DNA from: Argyresthia goedartella
Lineage: Eukaryota > Arthropoda > Insecta > Lepidoptera > Argyresthiidae
Direction of reading: 5' to 3'
NCBI GenBank assembly: GCA_949825045.1
Contig: OX463806.1
Location: 45,222,208-45,286,207, forward strand
DNA: 64,000 bases
Shown here: piece after piece, positions 10,769-21,276 of the stretch
Layout of the letters: each line of letters starts with the position of its first letter
How positions within the stretch are numbered: the stretch's first letter is position 1
Translations under genes and position numbers: made by a program
Notes under the pieces: model-generated
What the model was told of the DNA's origin: nothing
The model's database searches: none
Seen by the model: the letters and a program-made list of their open reading frames with translations, nothing else

Positions 10769-12176
10769 TCAGGAGGAATAAATCAGGAACAACGTTATCC
10801 TTTCCTTTTTTATGTTTCAGAACAAAATTAAAGCATGATAAGCGTAGAGTCCAGCGAGCAAGTCTTCCAGATGAATTCGATAAGTTCTGAAACAATTTAA
10901 GTGCAGCGTGGTCAGTATATATTGTAAATTCTTTACCATTGTCTAGGTAACATCGCCAATGTTCTAGCGCAGTTATTACAGCCAATGTTTCTCTTTCAGT
11001 AGTTGAGTAGTTTTGTTGATTTTTGTTTAGTGCTTTACTCATGTAAGCAATCACGACTTCTTTGTCATCTTGATGTTGAGTAAGCATTGCTCCTATGCCA
11101 TAATTTGATGCATCACAATGTACAGAGAAGGGTAGTTCGAAGTTAGGGCAAGCTAGGACAGGAGCAGTTACCAAAGCTTCTTTAAGTTTCTGGAAAGCAG
11201 CTGCTGCCTTGGAATTCCATAAAAATTTAGGAGCGTTCTTCCCGGAACAGGTTAGTTGATTGAGTGGAGAGGCAATAGTGCTGAAGTTTGGAATGAATCT
11301 TCTAAACCAGCTGCAGGTGCCTATGAATCTTCGAACTTCTTTTCTGCAAGTAGGTACAGGATATTCTAGAATAGCTTTTATTTTATCTGGATCCGCACGT
11401 AGACCATTCTCGTCCACTAGAAAACCAAGGTATTTCAGTTCTTTCCTGAAGAATTGACTCTTTTCAAAGTTAATAGTCAGATTAGCATATGAAAGTTTTT
11501 CATAAACATTCATGAGAAGCGATATGTGCTCATCAAAAGTCTCGCTAATAATAACGATGTCATCCAGATAGCAAAATACCTTGTTCTCAAATTCAGGAGT
11601 AAATAGCGTATCCATTAATCTTTGTTGAGTTGCAGGTGAGTTAGTGAGACCAAAAGGCATTACTTTGAATCTGAACATACCTCTTCCAGGAACATAAAAT
11701 GCTGTCTTATCTCTATCAGCAGGATTCAAGGGAATCTCCCAAAATGCTTTCGCAATGTCGATGCTTGATAAGTATTTGGCATTTCTCAGGTTGTCCAAAA
11801 TTTCGCTTATTAGAGGCAGACTATAAGCATCACGACGTGTAACTGAGTTAAGCTTCCTGCTATCTACGCAGAAACGCCATTCACCATTCTTCTTTGGAGT
11901 GATGAGGACTGGAGATAACCAAGGACTTTCGCATTGTTCAATGACGTTCCATCCCAGCATCTTGTCAACTTCATTAATTAAAGCCTTTTGTTTTTCAGGA
12001 GACAGTCTGTAACATCTTTGTTTGATCGGAAGAGAATCGCCAGTGTCAATCTTGTGGGTGATTAAGTGCGTGTTTCCCAGAACACCTTTTTCTTCAAAAG
12101 AGATTGTCTTGAAGCGTTGGATGATGTCATTAGCGATGTTCTTTTGAATAGGAGTTAAATGCTCATAAGGTAAAAC
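10725..12176 (-). pseudogene. Gypsy reverse transcriptase and RNase H
   Basis: The open frame runs from about 12176 without an internal stop, about 484 codons; there is no ATG at its start because it is translated as part of Pol. Early residues include VLPYEHLTPIQ. RT motifs follow in order: SPVLITPKKNGEWRFCVD, LPLISEIL, the FRFKVMPFGL region and the active site YLDDIVII, the (Y/F)xDD box. RNase H follows with FSVHCDASNYGIG, SKALNKNQQNY, TERETLA and YTDHAALK. The end, DNVVPDLFLL, departs from the usual VPDALSR, which marks a one-base frameshift into the integrase frame. The protein copies the genomic RNA and degrades the RNA strand of the hybrid. Confidence 0.92.
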
Positions 12177-12177
12177 T

Positions 12178-12660
12178 TTATATCTTTAGTGTCGATAGCA
12201 AAGCATCTGTAAAGTTAAGAGAAGCTAAAACACTAGGTAGAAGATTAAATTTTCTCCAAAAGTCAATACCTAGTATTAGAGAAGGAAATATTTCAGGGAA
12301 AACATAAGCTTTAATCAAGTGAGTTTCGTTATTGAAATGGACGGGTAAGTCAAAATAACCCAAGGAATTATTTTTTTGATTATTAGCAGTAGAGACAGTA
12401 ATAAGATCTGACTTGAGAAGTTTGCAGCCCAGTTTAAGAATTTCCAAATGAGAATCATTACCCAGATTAGTTACTGAGCTGCCAGAATCTAGTAAACCAG
12501 ATAAAGTTAAGTCATAAATTTTGACATTAACGAATGGACGATTAAGATCTTGTTCTTTGGAGTAGAGTGTAGAAGAGATTTTGTAGCAAGCAAAGAAGTT
12601 TTGAATTGTTTTGATCCAATTAGTCCACTCGTCCTTATCAAAGTTTGAGTTACTTTTCAA
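12178..12660 (-). pseudogene. Gypsy aspartic protease
   Basis: A retropepsin-like domain that processes Gag-Pol. The active-site motif is LLDSGSS, preceded by PFVNVKIYDL. The second hallmark, LILGIDFWRKF, lies about 75 residues further on, the spacing expected for a dimeric retroviral protease. The frame begins without an ATG at a TTG codon and ends in a TAA only about two bases before the open RT frame begins, one frame away. This may be a true frameshift site or simply a mutation. Confidence 0.85.
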
Positions 12661-12670
12661 GTCAGCAGTT

Positions 12671-14062
12671 AGTTTTTTGTACTAGTATTAGGTTTGGGAG
12701 AACAAGTAGGGCCAATCTGCAGTTTTAAAACCCTTAAGACCACATTTGAAACAAATCACGAATCGTGGTTGAGTGCAACTGTTCAAAGTATGACCTAGTT
12801 TACTACAGCGAACGCAAAAAGAACTTTCTTGGGGAGCTGCAGTTTGAGAGAGACTATTAACTTGGGTAAGAAGGGTATTTGTAGGGTGGAGTGAATTTAT
12901 TCATGAAGAAAGGAGAAGATCGTGAGTTATTAGAAGAGTTTGGAGAGTCAACTGAACTTGAAGTGGAATGCTTGTAGTTGAATTCAGAAACATGAGGACT
13001 TTGTTGCAAATTTGGTTCTTTGAATTGTTTGTCTCTGTCTAGGAACTTTTCGTAGTTTTGGCAAGTGGCCAGAAGAGAATCGATAGAGTCAATGTCTTTT
13101 AGAGCTACGAAGACTGAATAACATGGGCGAATATTTCTCAAAATAATCTCCAATTGTTCTGTTTCAGAAAGTCTTTTTGAAAGGCGAGCGAACATTCCAG
13201 ACATGATGGAAATATAGATGACGATAGGTTCATCACGACCTTGAGTACGATTCCTAATCGCTTCTAGAAGTTTATGATCATAATCAAAACCACCAAAGTC
13301 TTTGATTAGTAAAGAAGAAAGTTCGTTCCAAGTTAAGTTTGGATTCTGATTATATTTAAATCTGAACCAATGAAGGGCATTGTTGGTGAAAATTTCGAAC
13401 GCCTGAGAAATCAACAAGTCCTTGGACAAGCCACGAGCTAAGCTATATTCTTCAAGTTTTTGAAGAAAGGATCTTGGACAGCTTTTACCATTGAAGGTGT
13501 GTCTTTTCAGATCTTTGAAGACGTTAGTTGGAGGGAAAGATTGAGGTGGTGGTGGAGGATACGGGGTATGGGTCTGGACAGAAGTTTGAGAAACAAGAGG
13601 GGGTTCCATGACAGTCGGGTCAGCAGGAAGGTCAAGTGATGGAGAGTCATTTGCAGTTGATGGTGGAGTCAAGGGTTCGAATTGTTTAGAAATAGCATCA
13701 AATTTAATCTTCAAAGTATCGACACTAGCTTTAGAGTCTGGATATAAGTCAGTATCTATTCGCTCCAATCTGTAAATAACATGATTAATAAAAGTTTCTA
13801 TTAATCGTAAGTATTTGGTTTCACCTTGTAAACATTTTTCAATTTTACAATCCAGGTAAGTCAGAGTAGAACCAATTTGAGACAAGTCATCCTCAATCGG
13901 AACTGGAGAAGTCAGAATATCTTCAGGGTGAGAATTCGCAACTAAACGCAAAACCTGTTTTTTAAGAAGCAAAACAGTATTAGCTTTTTCCTCACATCTA
14001 ATCTTTACTTCGTATTCGAGCTCGGCCTTGTTAAGGAATTCGTACTTAATAACCCTTTCCAT
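12671..14062 (-). pseudogene. Gypsy Gag with a displaced zinc knuckle
   Basis: The frame begins at ATG 14062 and is 401 codons, stopping at 12857. The N-terminal third is charged and helical. A proline-rich linker (YPPPPPQSF) leads to the capsid-like retrotransposon Gag domain, with PRSFLQKLEEYS, WFRFKYNQNP, DFGGFDYDHKLLEAI and LEIILRNIRP. The nucleocapsid knuckle C-x2-C-x4-H-x4-C is encoded at 12775-12816 in the +1 frame beyond the stop, followed by a second knuckle-like segment beginning CFKCGLKG. The frame therefore shifts by one base near 12.88 kb, in or near CCACCC. Either this copy is mutated, or the base count is a sequencing error. Confidence 0.85.
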
Positions 14063-14121
14063 TGTTATAGTTAAATTGAAAATTTTACCTCTTTCCGGTT
14101 ATCTAGAATAAAAATATTAAA

Positions 14122-14161
14122 GTGATGAAGTGAAGTGAAGTGAAGTGAAGTGAAGTGAAGT
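14122..14161. repeat. (GAAGT)n microsatellite in the gypsy leader
   Basis: About seven to eight tandem GAAGT/GTGAA units lie between the PBS and the gag start, inside the 5' untranslated leader. Confidence 0.85.
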
Positions 14162-14341
14162 AATGTAAGTTAAATGTAGGCCTAAATATAATCCAGATGA
14201 GTTGAAAAACTAGATGAAGTTTTGTTTTAGAATTTGGAAAATATGAAAAGGATGAATAGATAAAGATTTAAGAGCGAAAGAGAAAGCAAATCAAAAGGAA
14301 AGAGACAAGGCGCAGAAAATGTGAAGAAGGGTGAAGAAGAA

Positions 14342-14359
14342 CTTTTACGATGGGCGCCA
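14342..14359 (-). other. Primer-binding site of the gypsy element
   Basis: Three to four bases inside the 5' LTR the minus strand reads TGGCGCCCATCGTAAAAG. The first nine bases and the CGT match the form used by elements primed by a Lys tRNA (TGGCGCCCA.CGT). The tRNA identity is an inference. Confidence 0.7.
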
Positions 14360-14362
14360 AAA

Positions 14363-15462
14363 TGTCGTGTAGCGAAAAGAACCTAACCAGAACTTAACAA
14401 GAAACAACAACCAGAATAAAATTTAGAAATGACAATTTATTATGTTGATTTACAATGATTATTAAAAAAAAATGATATGAGGATGAGGATGAATGAGGTG
14501 ACACAGTTTTTAAAAGATACAGGTACAAAAGATATAAAAAGGGGAGCGCAGGACACGGAGAGTAGGAGGGCAGAACAGGGAGCACGCGGCGGTGGTGCCC
14601 GGAGCCTGGAGTATTTGCGAGTAGTTGGAGATCCGGAGGTGATGTAGGAGGTGGCTTGAAGGCAGCAGCACGTCAGGGTATAGATGGTTGGAGACGGCAG
14701 CACGTCAGGGTATAGGTGGTTGGAGACGGCAGCACGTCAGGGTATAGTGGATTGGAGACGGCAGCACGTCAGGGTATAGGTGGTTGGAGACGGCAGTAAG
14801 GCAGCAGCAGCAAACAGTAGGCGACTCAGCAGAGGCTCGCAGGATCCCGGGGCAGTGCGGCCCCGGGATAAGGCCTTTAGGTGATGCTTCCTCTTCAAGA
14901 GCTGAAGCGAGACTTTTTTCGATTTCAGCAATGTTCCGCTCTTATACCCTTTTTGGAGAGATCTAAAAATTATTTAAATTAAAAGCAATATTTGTGAATG
15001 GCCAAGAGGGAAAAAGTATTTTTGTAAAAGTATTGAAGTAAACATATCGGACCGCTAATGAGTTTGAAAGGACATTGTCATGCCAACCAGATAAACAACG
15101 ATGTCAAAATATGTCAGATTTTGATTTCAGGCTCGTAATAGAGAAAACAACAAGATAACAATGAAAATTGGGACATTATCGATATATAAAAAGGTAGCGC
15201 AACAGCGCGCACGAAGCCCGAGATTGTTGAGTTTCGGAGAAAGCCAAATACAAGGTCACCAAAGGTAAACCCCTTCGACATCGATTTAAAAGTGCTGATA
15301 GTGTGAAAATACGAAGTGAAAATGATTTGTTATTGTGTTCTTATGGTTTAAAACGTTACAGGGTCCTATGAAAATAAAGGTGATACGAAATATCCAGCTG
15401 TGAGATAAATGCAGACCATCAAAGCAGACTGGAAAATGGCATGTAAGTAGCATAACACTACA
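14363..15462 (-). repeat. Gypsy 5' LTR (right copy)
   Basis: Direct repeat of 7942-9042. It carries the same four-unit 32-bp array at 14670-14797. For this minus-strand element it is the promoter-bearing LTR. The segment GGTAGCGCAACAGCGCGC near 15.2 kb lies next to ATATATAAAAAG, a TATA-like stretch in the plus reading; the transcription start is not certain. Confidence 0.93.
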
Positions 15463-15466
15463 ACCT

Positions 15467-16260
15467 ACATTTATACTCTTTCAAGTTTAGGCTGACATTG
15501 CAATAAGAAACAGGCTTAGTTGGACTTATTTAGTATGTAGCTAATTAGTTATCTTATGCCGACTTATACAACACCTCTGACAATCGCTAAATACACAACC
15601 TACATGCAAGACGGTCAAGTTAGCCTGGTAAGGCCTCTATAGTACGGGGGCCAAGAGAGGAGTTCGTGAGTTACTCGCGCGCGTCAGATTAAGTAAGATA
15701 TGGAAGATATCTTAAAATCCTCTCAATCTGTTTAGTAAATCCACCAAATCTGAGCTTTTCGTCTACCAAATCCGGTAAGATTGAGAGGATTTTAAGATAT
15801 CTTCCATATCTTACTTAATGTGACACGCTCGAGTAACTCACGAACTCCTCTCTTGGCTCCCGTACTACAGAGGCCTTACCCGGATAACTTGACCGTCTTG
15901 CATGTATGTTGGATATTTAGCGACTGTCTGACAGGTGTGGTACAAATCGGCATAAGATAAATAAATAGCTACTAACTACTAACTAACTAGAGTGGGTGCG
16001 TCACGAAGTTTCATAAATCCCCTCGCGTTACGCACAAATCGTCAAGATTTATTGAACTGTACACTTATCAGAATGTCATTTACTCACCATTTCTTAATCT
16101 GACGCGCTCGAGTAAATCCCACACGTATGGGTTTATATTTTGTTGCCCTAAAGGTGCAGCTCTAGATGGAAAAGCTCAGATTTGGAGGAGTTACTAAACA
16201 GAATGTCAGGTATATCCCATATCTTACTTTATCTAAATGTATTCTGAATCTAACATTGTA
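15467..16260. repeat. Large foldback element
   Basis: Two arms of about 183 bases (15549-15731 and 15779-15960) are imperfect reverse complements around a loop of about 47 bases. The inner ends are best conserved: TTAAGTAAGATATGGAAGAT on the left and its reverse complement on the right. Outer ends carry ATCTTATGCCGA. A partial third copy of the arm edge appears at 16.10-16.24 kb. No ORF is present. This could be a foldback transposon or an inverted duplication of a MITE. Confidence 0.75.
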
Positions 16261-16319
16261 TTTAAACTATATTTAACGGCTGTTAAAAAGGTGTAAAGCA
16301 AAGCAAGTCGGTCAGCGCT

Positions 16320-16440
16320 GTACTCCAATTCAAAATTTCTTTATTTTGGTAGATAATAACAAATATGCTTGAACGCGTCATTTTTATGCCTCTTTTCTAC
16401 ATTGGACCAATGTGAGATAAGGGTGAAGCAACCCCTACGG
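16320..16440 (-). repeat. N1-type 3' tail fragment
   Basis: It contains TTTCTTTATTTTGGTAGATA, then GTCATTTTTATGCCTC and TTCTACATTGGACCA, as in other N1 tails, and then diverges as the 3.6 kb copy does. Confidence 0.55.
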
Positions 16441-17150
16441 TACGATCGGTCTACTTTCGCCATCGATCCACTTTCCCCATACGCCCACAGGCTGTGCAAA
16501 TAGTACAAAAGCTACATACTCTTACAAATTATTATCAATAATCTTAACTGCCACTTCTGAGTTGAGTTAGTTTATTGTAACTCCTTGCACTCTTGTCAGC
16601 CTAGCAAGACTACCCGAAGCTACGATTTCTGATGACTTACTGCTGCGTCTTTTTCCTGACGACGTCGGCACACGAGCACCACTTTATTCCTATATTTATT
16701 CCCGACTGAACAAGAAGGATGGCAAAGTTTTTCGAGCACATGCATATATTGTATGTTTGCTTGTATGACTATTTCGTTAGCAGGCGCTACAGCCGGAACG
16801 GTTGGACGGATTTTATTAAATGAGGTGTCGTTGGTTCCGTCTCATCTGTGGGAGTGATATAGGCTATCTAATTTTATTGAAAAGTCAATAGGTTAGATTT
16901 TTGATGGACAAATTCAGTTTACAAAGCAATTGGTGCGGCTACTTTCATAATCCATGTACGTAACCAGGTGCATTCATAAGTTTGAATGTGCGTGTTGAAA
17001 GAAAATACAGTCGGGATATTTGTTTATAATGATTTCACTAGTTTTAGGCTGTTGATTCTGATGCATTAGCTCGATTTGTATCTTTTTATATATCCCGATT
17101 GCATTTGATCTGATCCAAATTTAGCGATAGCTATAAGACATAATTACAAA
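16441..17150. other. Spacer with possible old repeat pieces
   Basis: No gene is seen. A segment near 16.79-16.86 kb (GGAACGGTTGGACGGATTTT) resembles the edges of dispersed non-autonomous elements, but I cannot place it. Confidence 0.35.
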
Positions 17151-17154
17151 CTAG

Positions 17155-17720
17155 TTGCGCCTGGGCTTAGATTCGCGAAAGTTGGCAATTCTTTCAAGGG
17201 TCAGTGCATTCTCTACTACAACAAGATACTTGCTTGCTAAATTTGGAAAATGTTGCAAGGTTCTTGCGTACATACATTCTATTTTCGAAAATAAATTGAC
17301 TAGCTACAGTTCGTATGTCAATTTCTTTTAAAAGCTCTCATATGGAGTCTGTGCGTTTGAAATTATAAAGTGCTCGAATAGCTCTTTTCCGTAAAATAAA
17401 AATAGTTTGAAAAATCTTTCCTGCTGCTTTCCCCCACAACAAGATACCAAAGGAAATGACACTATGAAAATAATTAAAATATACAAGCTCAACCCACGAC
17501 ACGTCTATTTGTCTTTCAACAGTAAGTGCAAGAATATCTTCTCGTTGTTTCACCTTGACCCCTTAAAGCATTGTAACCCATTTGGGTTTCATAGGTTTTG
17601 AACTTTACCAACCAAGCAATAAGGTTGAAAATCGCGATCAATTTCGGTCAAAGCCATGCATTAAGGGGTTAATATTATTTTTTACTAAGATTACATCACA
17701 CCTCTATCAGCAGTCTTACA
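17155..17720 (-). pseudogene. N1 non-LTR retrotransposon relic, RT C-terminal and endonuclease pieces
   Basis: The minus strand encodes LVYFNYFHSV, ILLWGKAAG and QTIFILRKRAIRALYN, matching the C-terminal RT part of the better copy at 39.6-40.8 kb. Upstream in element order (17.5-17.55 kb) it joins directly to a segment, KQREDILALTVE, that I read as endonuclease sequence, so the central RT is deleted. An extra 95-base stretch (about 17566-17660) is absent from the parallel segment at 19.15-19.25 kb. It is inactive. Confidence 0.65.
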
Positions 17721-17751
17721 AATAACATCGACGTCAGAATTTTTAGAAACA

Positions 17752-19260
17752 ATCAAAGTCAAAGTCAAATTTATTTATTAATATAGATTACATATACTTA
17801 TCAAACGTCATTTTTGCCTCTTTTCTACACTGTGGGAGAAAAAAAAACATAGGTTGATTTTTAGATCTCTTTTCAAAATTGCATGTGCTTAACTAATAAA
17901 AATATTACAATATTAATTATTATATATAATAAGCAGGAATAATAAATTACAAAAATATTAACAGCAATGACTGCGTTGAGCTAGATTATAATACAGTCTA
18001 TGTATATAGAATACATATATATATATACATACATATAGAATACAGTCCCATCATTTAAATAATCTTGAACATTGTAATATCCCTTTTTTGACTGATAAAC
18101 CCCACAGGTCCTCGGTATTTTTTAAGTTAAGTAGTCTAAACGTTTTGACAATGTGCTGGGGATATACATGATGAAATTTTAAATATACATAACTGACGCT
18201 AGTGTTGTTTTTAACAAATGATCTGCTTCATGTGAAGATGAATTTAGAGGCGCTGTCGTGACTAAGGGTACATTGGTGAAGAATGTTTCGAAAACTCGAG
18301 CATAAGTAATTGTCCCTTGGTATAACTTTGCCACTTTCACGGTTTACTATTTTCCAAACTGTTTTCATTATATTATTAGAATTTTATATTTATCTATTAA
18401 TATGAAAAGTTTTTGCAGTTCTACAAATCAACATGAATATTTCGAAATATTTTTTGACATAGTCATGATTTTTTTTTCTTGTTCATAAAGGTCACAGAAG
18501 ATAACTCTACTTTTACGAATTCCAAACGTTGCCCAGTCATTAAATAAAGTCACTGACTTTCTTCAATTTAAAAACTTTATTTAATTCTGTTTCAATAATG
18601 TTAAAGAAGTCTGAGTAGATTTTATTTGGGTTCTGTTCATTAAAATCCGGTACTGGCAAATTTATATCTAAGTTTTTCGTAGATGTCTCTAATCTATGGG
18701 ATGTAATAGGCCTATAAAATGATGGACCAGTCTTATCCTTACTAGCAATTGGGAATAAAACTGTTTGACCGCTGTGATCGGAGGGTAAGCAGTTAATTAC
18801 ATTTTTACTTGTGAATACATAGTCAAAAAAACGTTATCCAAGCAAGTTTGGCTGGTAAGTGTAATTCTAGTCGGCTCTAGAAATACATGACATAAATTAA
18901 ATTATTTGAATAAAGTAATTAATTGTTGTTCCATTGTTCTACGTTAAGATCGCCAAAAATAATTAACTTTCTTCTGTCATTACAAAGTTTAGTGAGGGCT
19001 TCCTCCATAATTTTCTCAAATATTTCTGAATTTCCATGGCTTTTTTCATCCCCCGGTGGCCTGTAGACACAAACAATAATATGGCTATCTAACTCAACAC
19101 AGGATGAGGTATCCTGTGTTGAGTTAGATAGCCATATTATTGTTTGTATACTTGTCTTTCAACAGTAAGTGCAAGGATATCTTTCCGTTGCTTCACCTTA
19201 ATATTATATTTAGTAAGATAAAAGAACCACCTCTATCAGCAGTCTTTCTATAGTAACAAC
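17752..19260 (-). pseudogene. N1 relic: 3' tail, linker and APE endonuclease fragments
   Basis: The order on the plus strand is N1 3' tail (17.75-17.99 kb), the segment between endonuclease and RT (18.06-18.31 kb, shared with 40.86-41.06 kb), and then endonuclease-coding sequence on the minus strand (18.6-19.1 kb). The endonuclease shows VCVYRPPGDEKS, LIIFGDLNV and LPSDHSGQTV, the hallmarks of apurinic-type endonucleases of Jockey/CR1-group elements. The DxN and SDH motifs supply catalytic residues. Stops and frame breaks are frequent. Confidence 0.7.
19069..19147. repeat. Perfect 37-bp hairpin with 5-nt loop
   Basis: Bases 19069-19105 are an exact reverse complement of 19111-19147 around the loop GAGGT. 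The left arm is N1 endonuclease coding sequence, and the right arm is a snap-back duplicate of it. After the right arm the sequence jumps to a different N1 segment, so the hairpin marks a rearrangement breakpoint. Confidence 0.95.
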
Positions 19261-19370
19261 TGACAATATTGAAATAATTATGAATGTAGCTATTGTCAGT
19301 GCCATCTGGTGTGTCAATAATAAACCTTTAGTCTGTTCGAAATCTCCTGCGTTTTCATTCGCTTTTATTA

Positions 19371-19386
19371 GGTTATGGACCCAGAC
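19371..19386 (+). other. Copia-type internal-tRNA primer-binding site
   Basis: GGTTATGGACCCAGAC lies 38 bases before the gag ATG. It is complementary, with small differences, to the anticodon region of initiator tRNA-Met. Drosophila copia is known to prime from such a half-tRNA, at a PBS reading GGTTATGGGCCCAG. The 5' LTR should end just before 19371, but I cannot fix its start, and the 3' LTR is missing. Confidence 0.65.
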
Positions 19387-19423
19387 AAGTCAATTCCACA
19401 TTAAAAATCAATTCAAGTGCATC

Positions 19424-20189
19424 ATGTCGACGGTCACCTATTTTATCAACGTGCAGAAGTTAAAAGGGCGCGAAAACTATGATAATTGGGCATTCGCAGC
19501 CAGAAACTTCATGATCTTGGAGGGCGTGGATTTGGACGCCATTCCTGCCGATTTGAGTGCCGCGGACGACAGAAAAGCAAAAGCGAAACTTATCATGACA
19601 ATCGATCCATCGCTTTATGTGCATATCAAGAATGAAGAAAAAGTCAGCAGTTTGTGGAAGAAGTTGAAGCAGATATTTGACGACAGTGGATTCGAGGAGA
19701 ATCAGTCTACTTCGTACACTGATTTCTATTCGCCTGAATAGTTGTGAGTCTATGACAAGTTATGTGAGTCAAATAGTGGAAACAGTGCAACGACTTAAAG
19801 GGACGGGTTTTGAGATTAATGAAGAGTGGATAGGGTCATTGTTATTCCAGAAAATTTTTCGCGAAAAACTCGCCATGGCGATCGAACATTCTGGAATCGC
19901 AATCAATTCTGACGTCATCAAAAGCAAGTTGCTTGATATGAGCTGTGAAGTTGGCAGCACTGAGAGTGAATTTGCTCTGTGGTCAAAAAGTCGTAAAGTT
20001 GGCCAACCTGCGAAAAACTCGAAGCAAACGACGTCAACAAGCCAGCATAACCAGTCTTCAACCGCTAAAAAGCCGATAAAATGTTTTAGTCATTACAAGA
20101 ACCAGTGCCCAGAAATAAAAGAAAAGCAAGTTCATGCTTTTAGTGCCGCATTCTACAGTGATAACGAATTCAGTGCGGAGGATTGGTAC
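19424..20189 (+). pseudogene. Ty1/copia-like Gag, frameshifted and cut by an insertion
   Basis: From ATG 19424 the protein begins MSTVTYFINVQKLKGREN with YDNWAFAARNFM, LIMTIDPSLYVHI and LWKKLKQIFDDSGF, the UBN2-type copia Gag. Near 19.70 kb a frameshift moves it to a second frame with RISLLRTLIS, MTSYVSQIVETV and EWIGSLLFQKIF. The nucleocapsid knuckle is damaged: KCFSHYKNQCPE lacks the second Cys and spacer of C-x2-C-x4-H-x4-C. The frame reaches SAEDWY and is then interrupted at 20190 by a DNA transposon; it resumes as protease at 22638. Confidence 0.85.
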
Positions 20190-20552
20190 CACAGGCCAGA
20201 TATCGAGATAGACGCAGCAAACACGGTCGAATGTATGAGAACCAACCGTGTAACTTTTTCACTACCTACTGTGACGTCACGAGCGCCTTTTAGTGACGGG
20301 TTGACATGTTAATCGTGAAAAAGAGTCAAAGGCGCGCCGCCAAATCGATTCAAAATGCGCCCTGCTGCGGGAATCCCCTACCTACCACGACCACGTACTA
20401 CTACCGCGTTGCCTTTTTGTCAGTAAGCCGGCAGTGTTTCGAGCGGGAGATCGTATCGTAGCATCGCACCCGGATATCACATCATTGAGTGTTAAAGTAT
20501 GTATTTGTCTGTAGAACCTATTTACCTTTTATTATTCATGTGTAAATCCGTC

Positions 20553-20821
20553 CAGCCCCCTTATTCAGTAACTCGAATCGATCTTAAACTGTGGAATAGT
20601 ATCAGATCCCATAGTTATGTGTACAATCAATTGACACTGCGTTGCATTTGACCTGGCTCAAGCAGGAATAATAACCATAGCGAAAAAGTTTTCGAGTTCA
20701 GAAAACATGAACCTTATGTCATTGTAAATAAGAGTCACTGATAGTTCGATTCGCATACTTTTTCGACGCGTAATTATTCCTGCTTCCTACACTGGATTAA
20801 AGTTACTAATTAAGGGGGCTG
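20553..20821. mobile_element. Nested MITE inside the 2.4-kb transposon
   Basis: The terminal inverted repeats read CAGCCCCCTTATTCAGTAAC on the left and CAGCCCCCTTAATTAGTAAC when the right end is read in reverse. Between them lies a second imperfect inverted repeat (AGCAGGAATAAT at 20661 and its complement ending 20785). It is 269 bp and non-coding. I could not identify a clean target duplication. Confidence 0.65.
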
Positions 20822-20832
20822 ACTAGAATAAT

Positions 20833-20981
20833 GTAGGTATGGTAAAACGGGGTGTATTGATAACCAAGGGTAAAAAGAAATAACTCTTAGGCCGTAAAGT
20901 ATTAGAGAAGAGAGATTGGGAGCTATCTCTTTTCTCCCCTGGGTATCAAAATACACTCAGTTTTACTACAGTATTACCTAC
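20833..20981. repeat. Imperfect hairpin next to the nested MITE
   Basis: Arms at about 20833-20882 and 20924-20981 pair imperfectly, GTAGGTATGGTAAAACGGGG against the reverse complement of TTTTACTACAGTATTACCTA. It may be another decayed MITE. Confidence 0.55.
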
Positions 20982-21238
20982 TTACTTGTTCAGTCTTGTT
21001 CTACCTACCTACTCATTCCTGTCTGTCTTCTGTCTTACTCTCATTCGTACTCTGTCTTCTACTCATTCCTCTCTCGAAGTGAATCGATGTTGTATCGACA
21101 GAGGAATGAATTACTAATCGACTTTCTATGTAATGCTGAGTTACACGAAAAAAGCTTAAATTTTAAGTCATGATTTAATCACGAGAATCCATCCAGCGGG
21201 TTGGGCTGTGCTTTGATGTGCGGGTTGGGCTGTGCTTT

Positions 21239-21276
21239 GTCAGTCAGTCAGTCAGTCAGTCAGTCAGTCACTCAGT
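21239..21276. repeat. (CAGT)n microsatellite
   Basis: Eight to nine tandem GTCA units with one late interruption (CACT). Confidence 0.9.

Larger units (their letters stand above)
7942..15462 (-). mobile_element. Ty3/gypsy LTR retrotransposon, complete, full-length
   Basis: The 7.5 kb element lies on the minus strand. It is bounded by LTRs of 1,101 and 1,100 bp with TGT...ACA ends and by a 4-bp duplication, ACCT, at 7938-7941 and 15463-15466. In transcription order it has 5' LTR (right), PBS, gag, protease, RT-RNase H, integrase, PPT and 3' LTR (left). Integrase after RNase H is the gypsy order. By my reading the LTRs differ at about 17 positions plus two small indels, roughly 1.5%, so it is fairly young. 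Single-base frame breaks occur in gag, between protease and RT, and between RNase H and integrase, so this copy is probably not autonomous unless those are sequencing errors. The long LTRs and a Lys-type PBS recall the Osvaldo/Ulysses group; that placement is an inference. Confidence 0.93.

Noticed and set aside
12671..12870. Programmed frameshift producing the Gag knuckle
   Set aside because: The knuckle belongs within Gag, and no classic slippery heptamer with downstream structure is evident; a simple indel is more economical.
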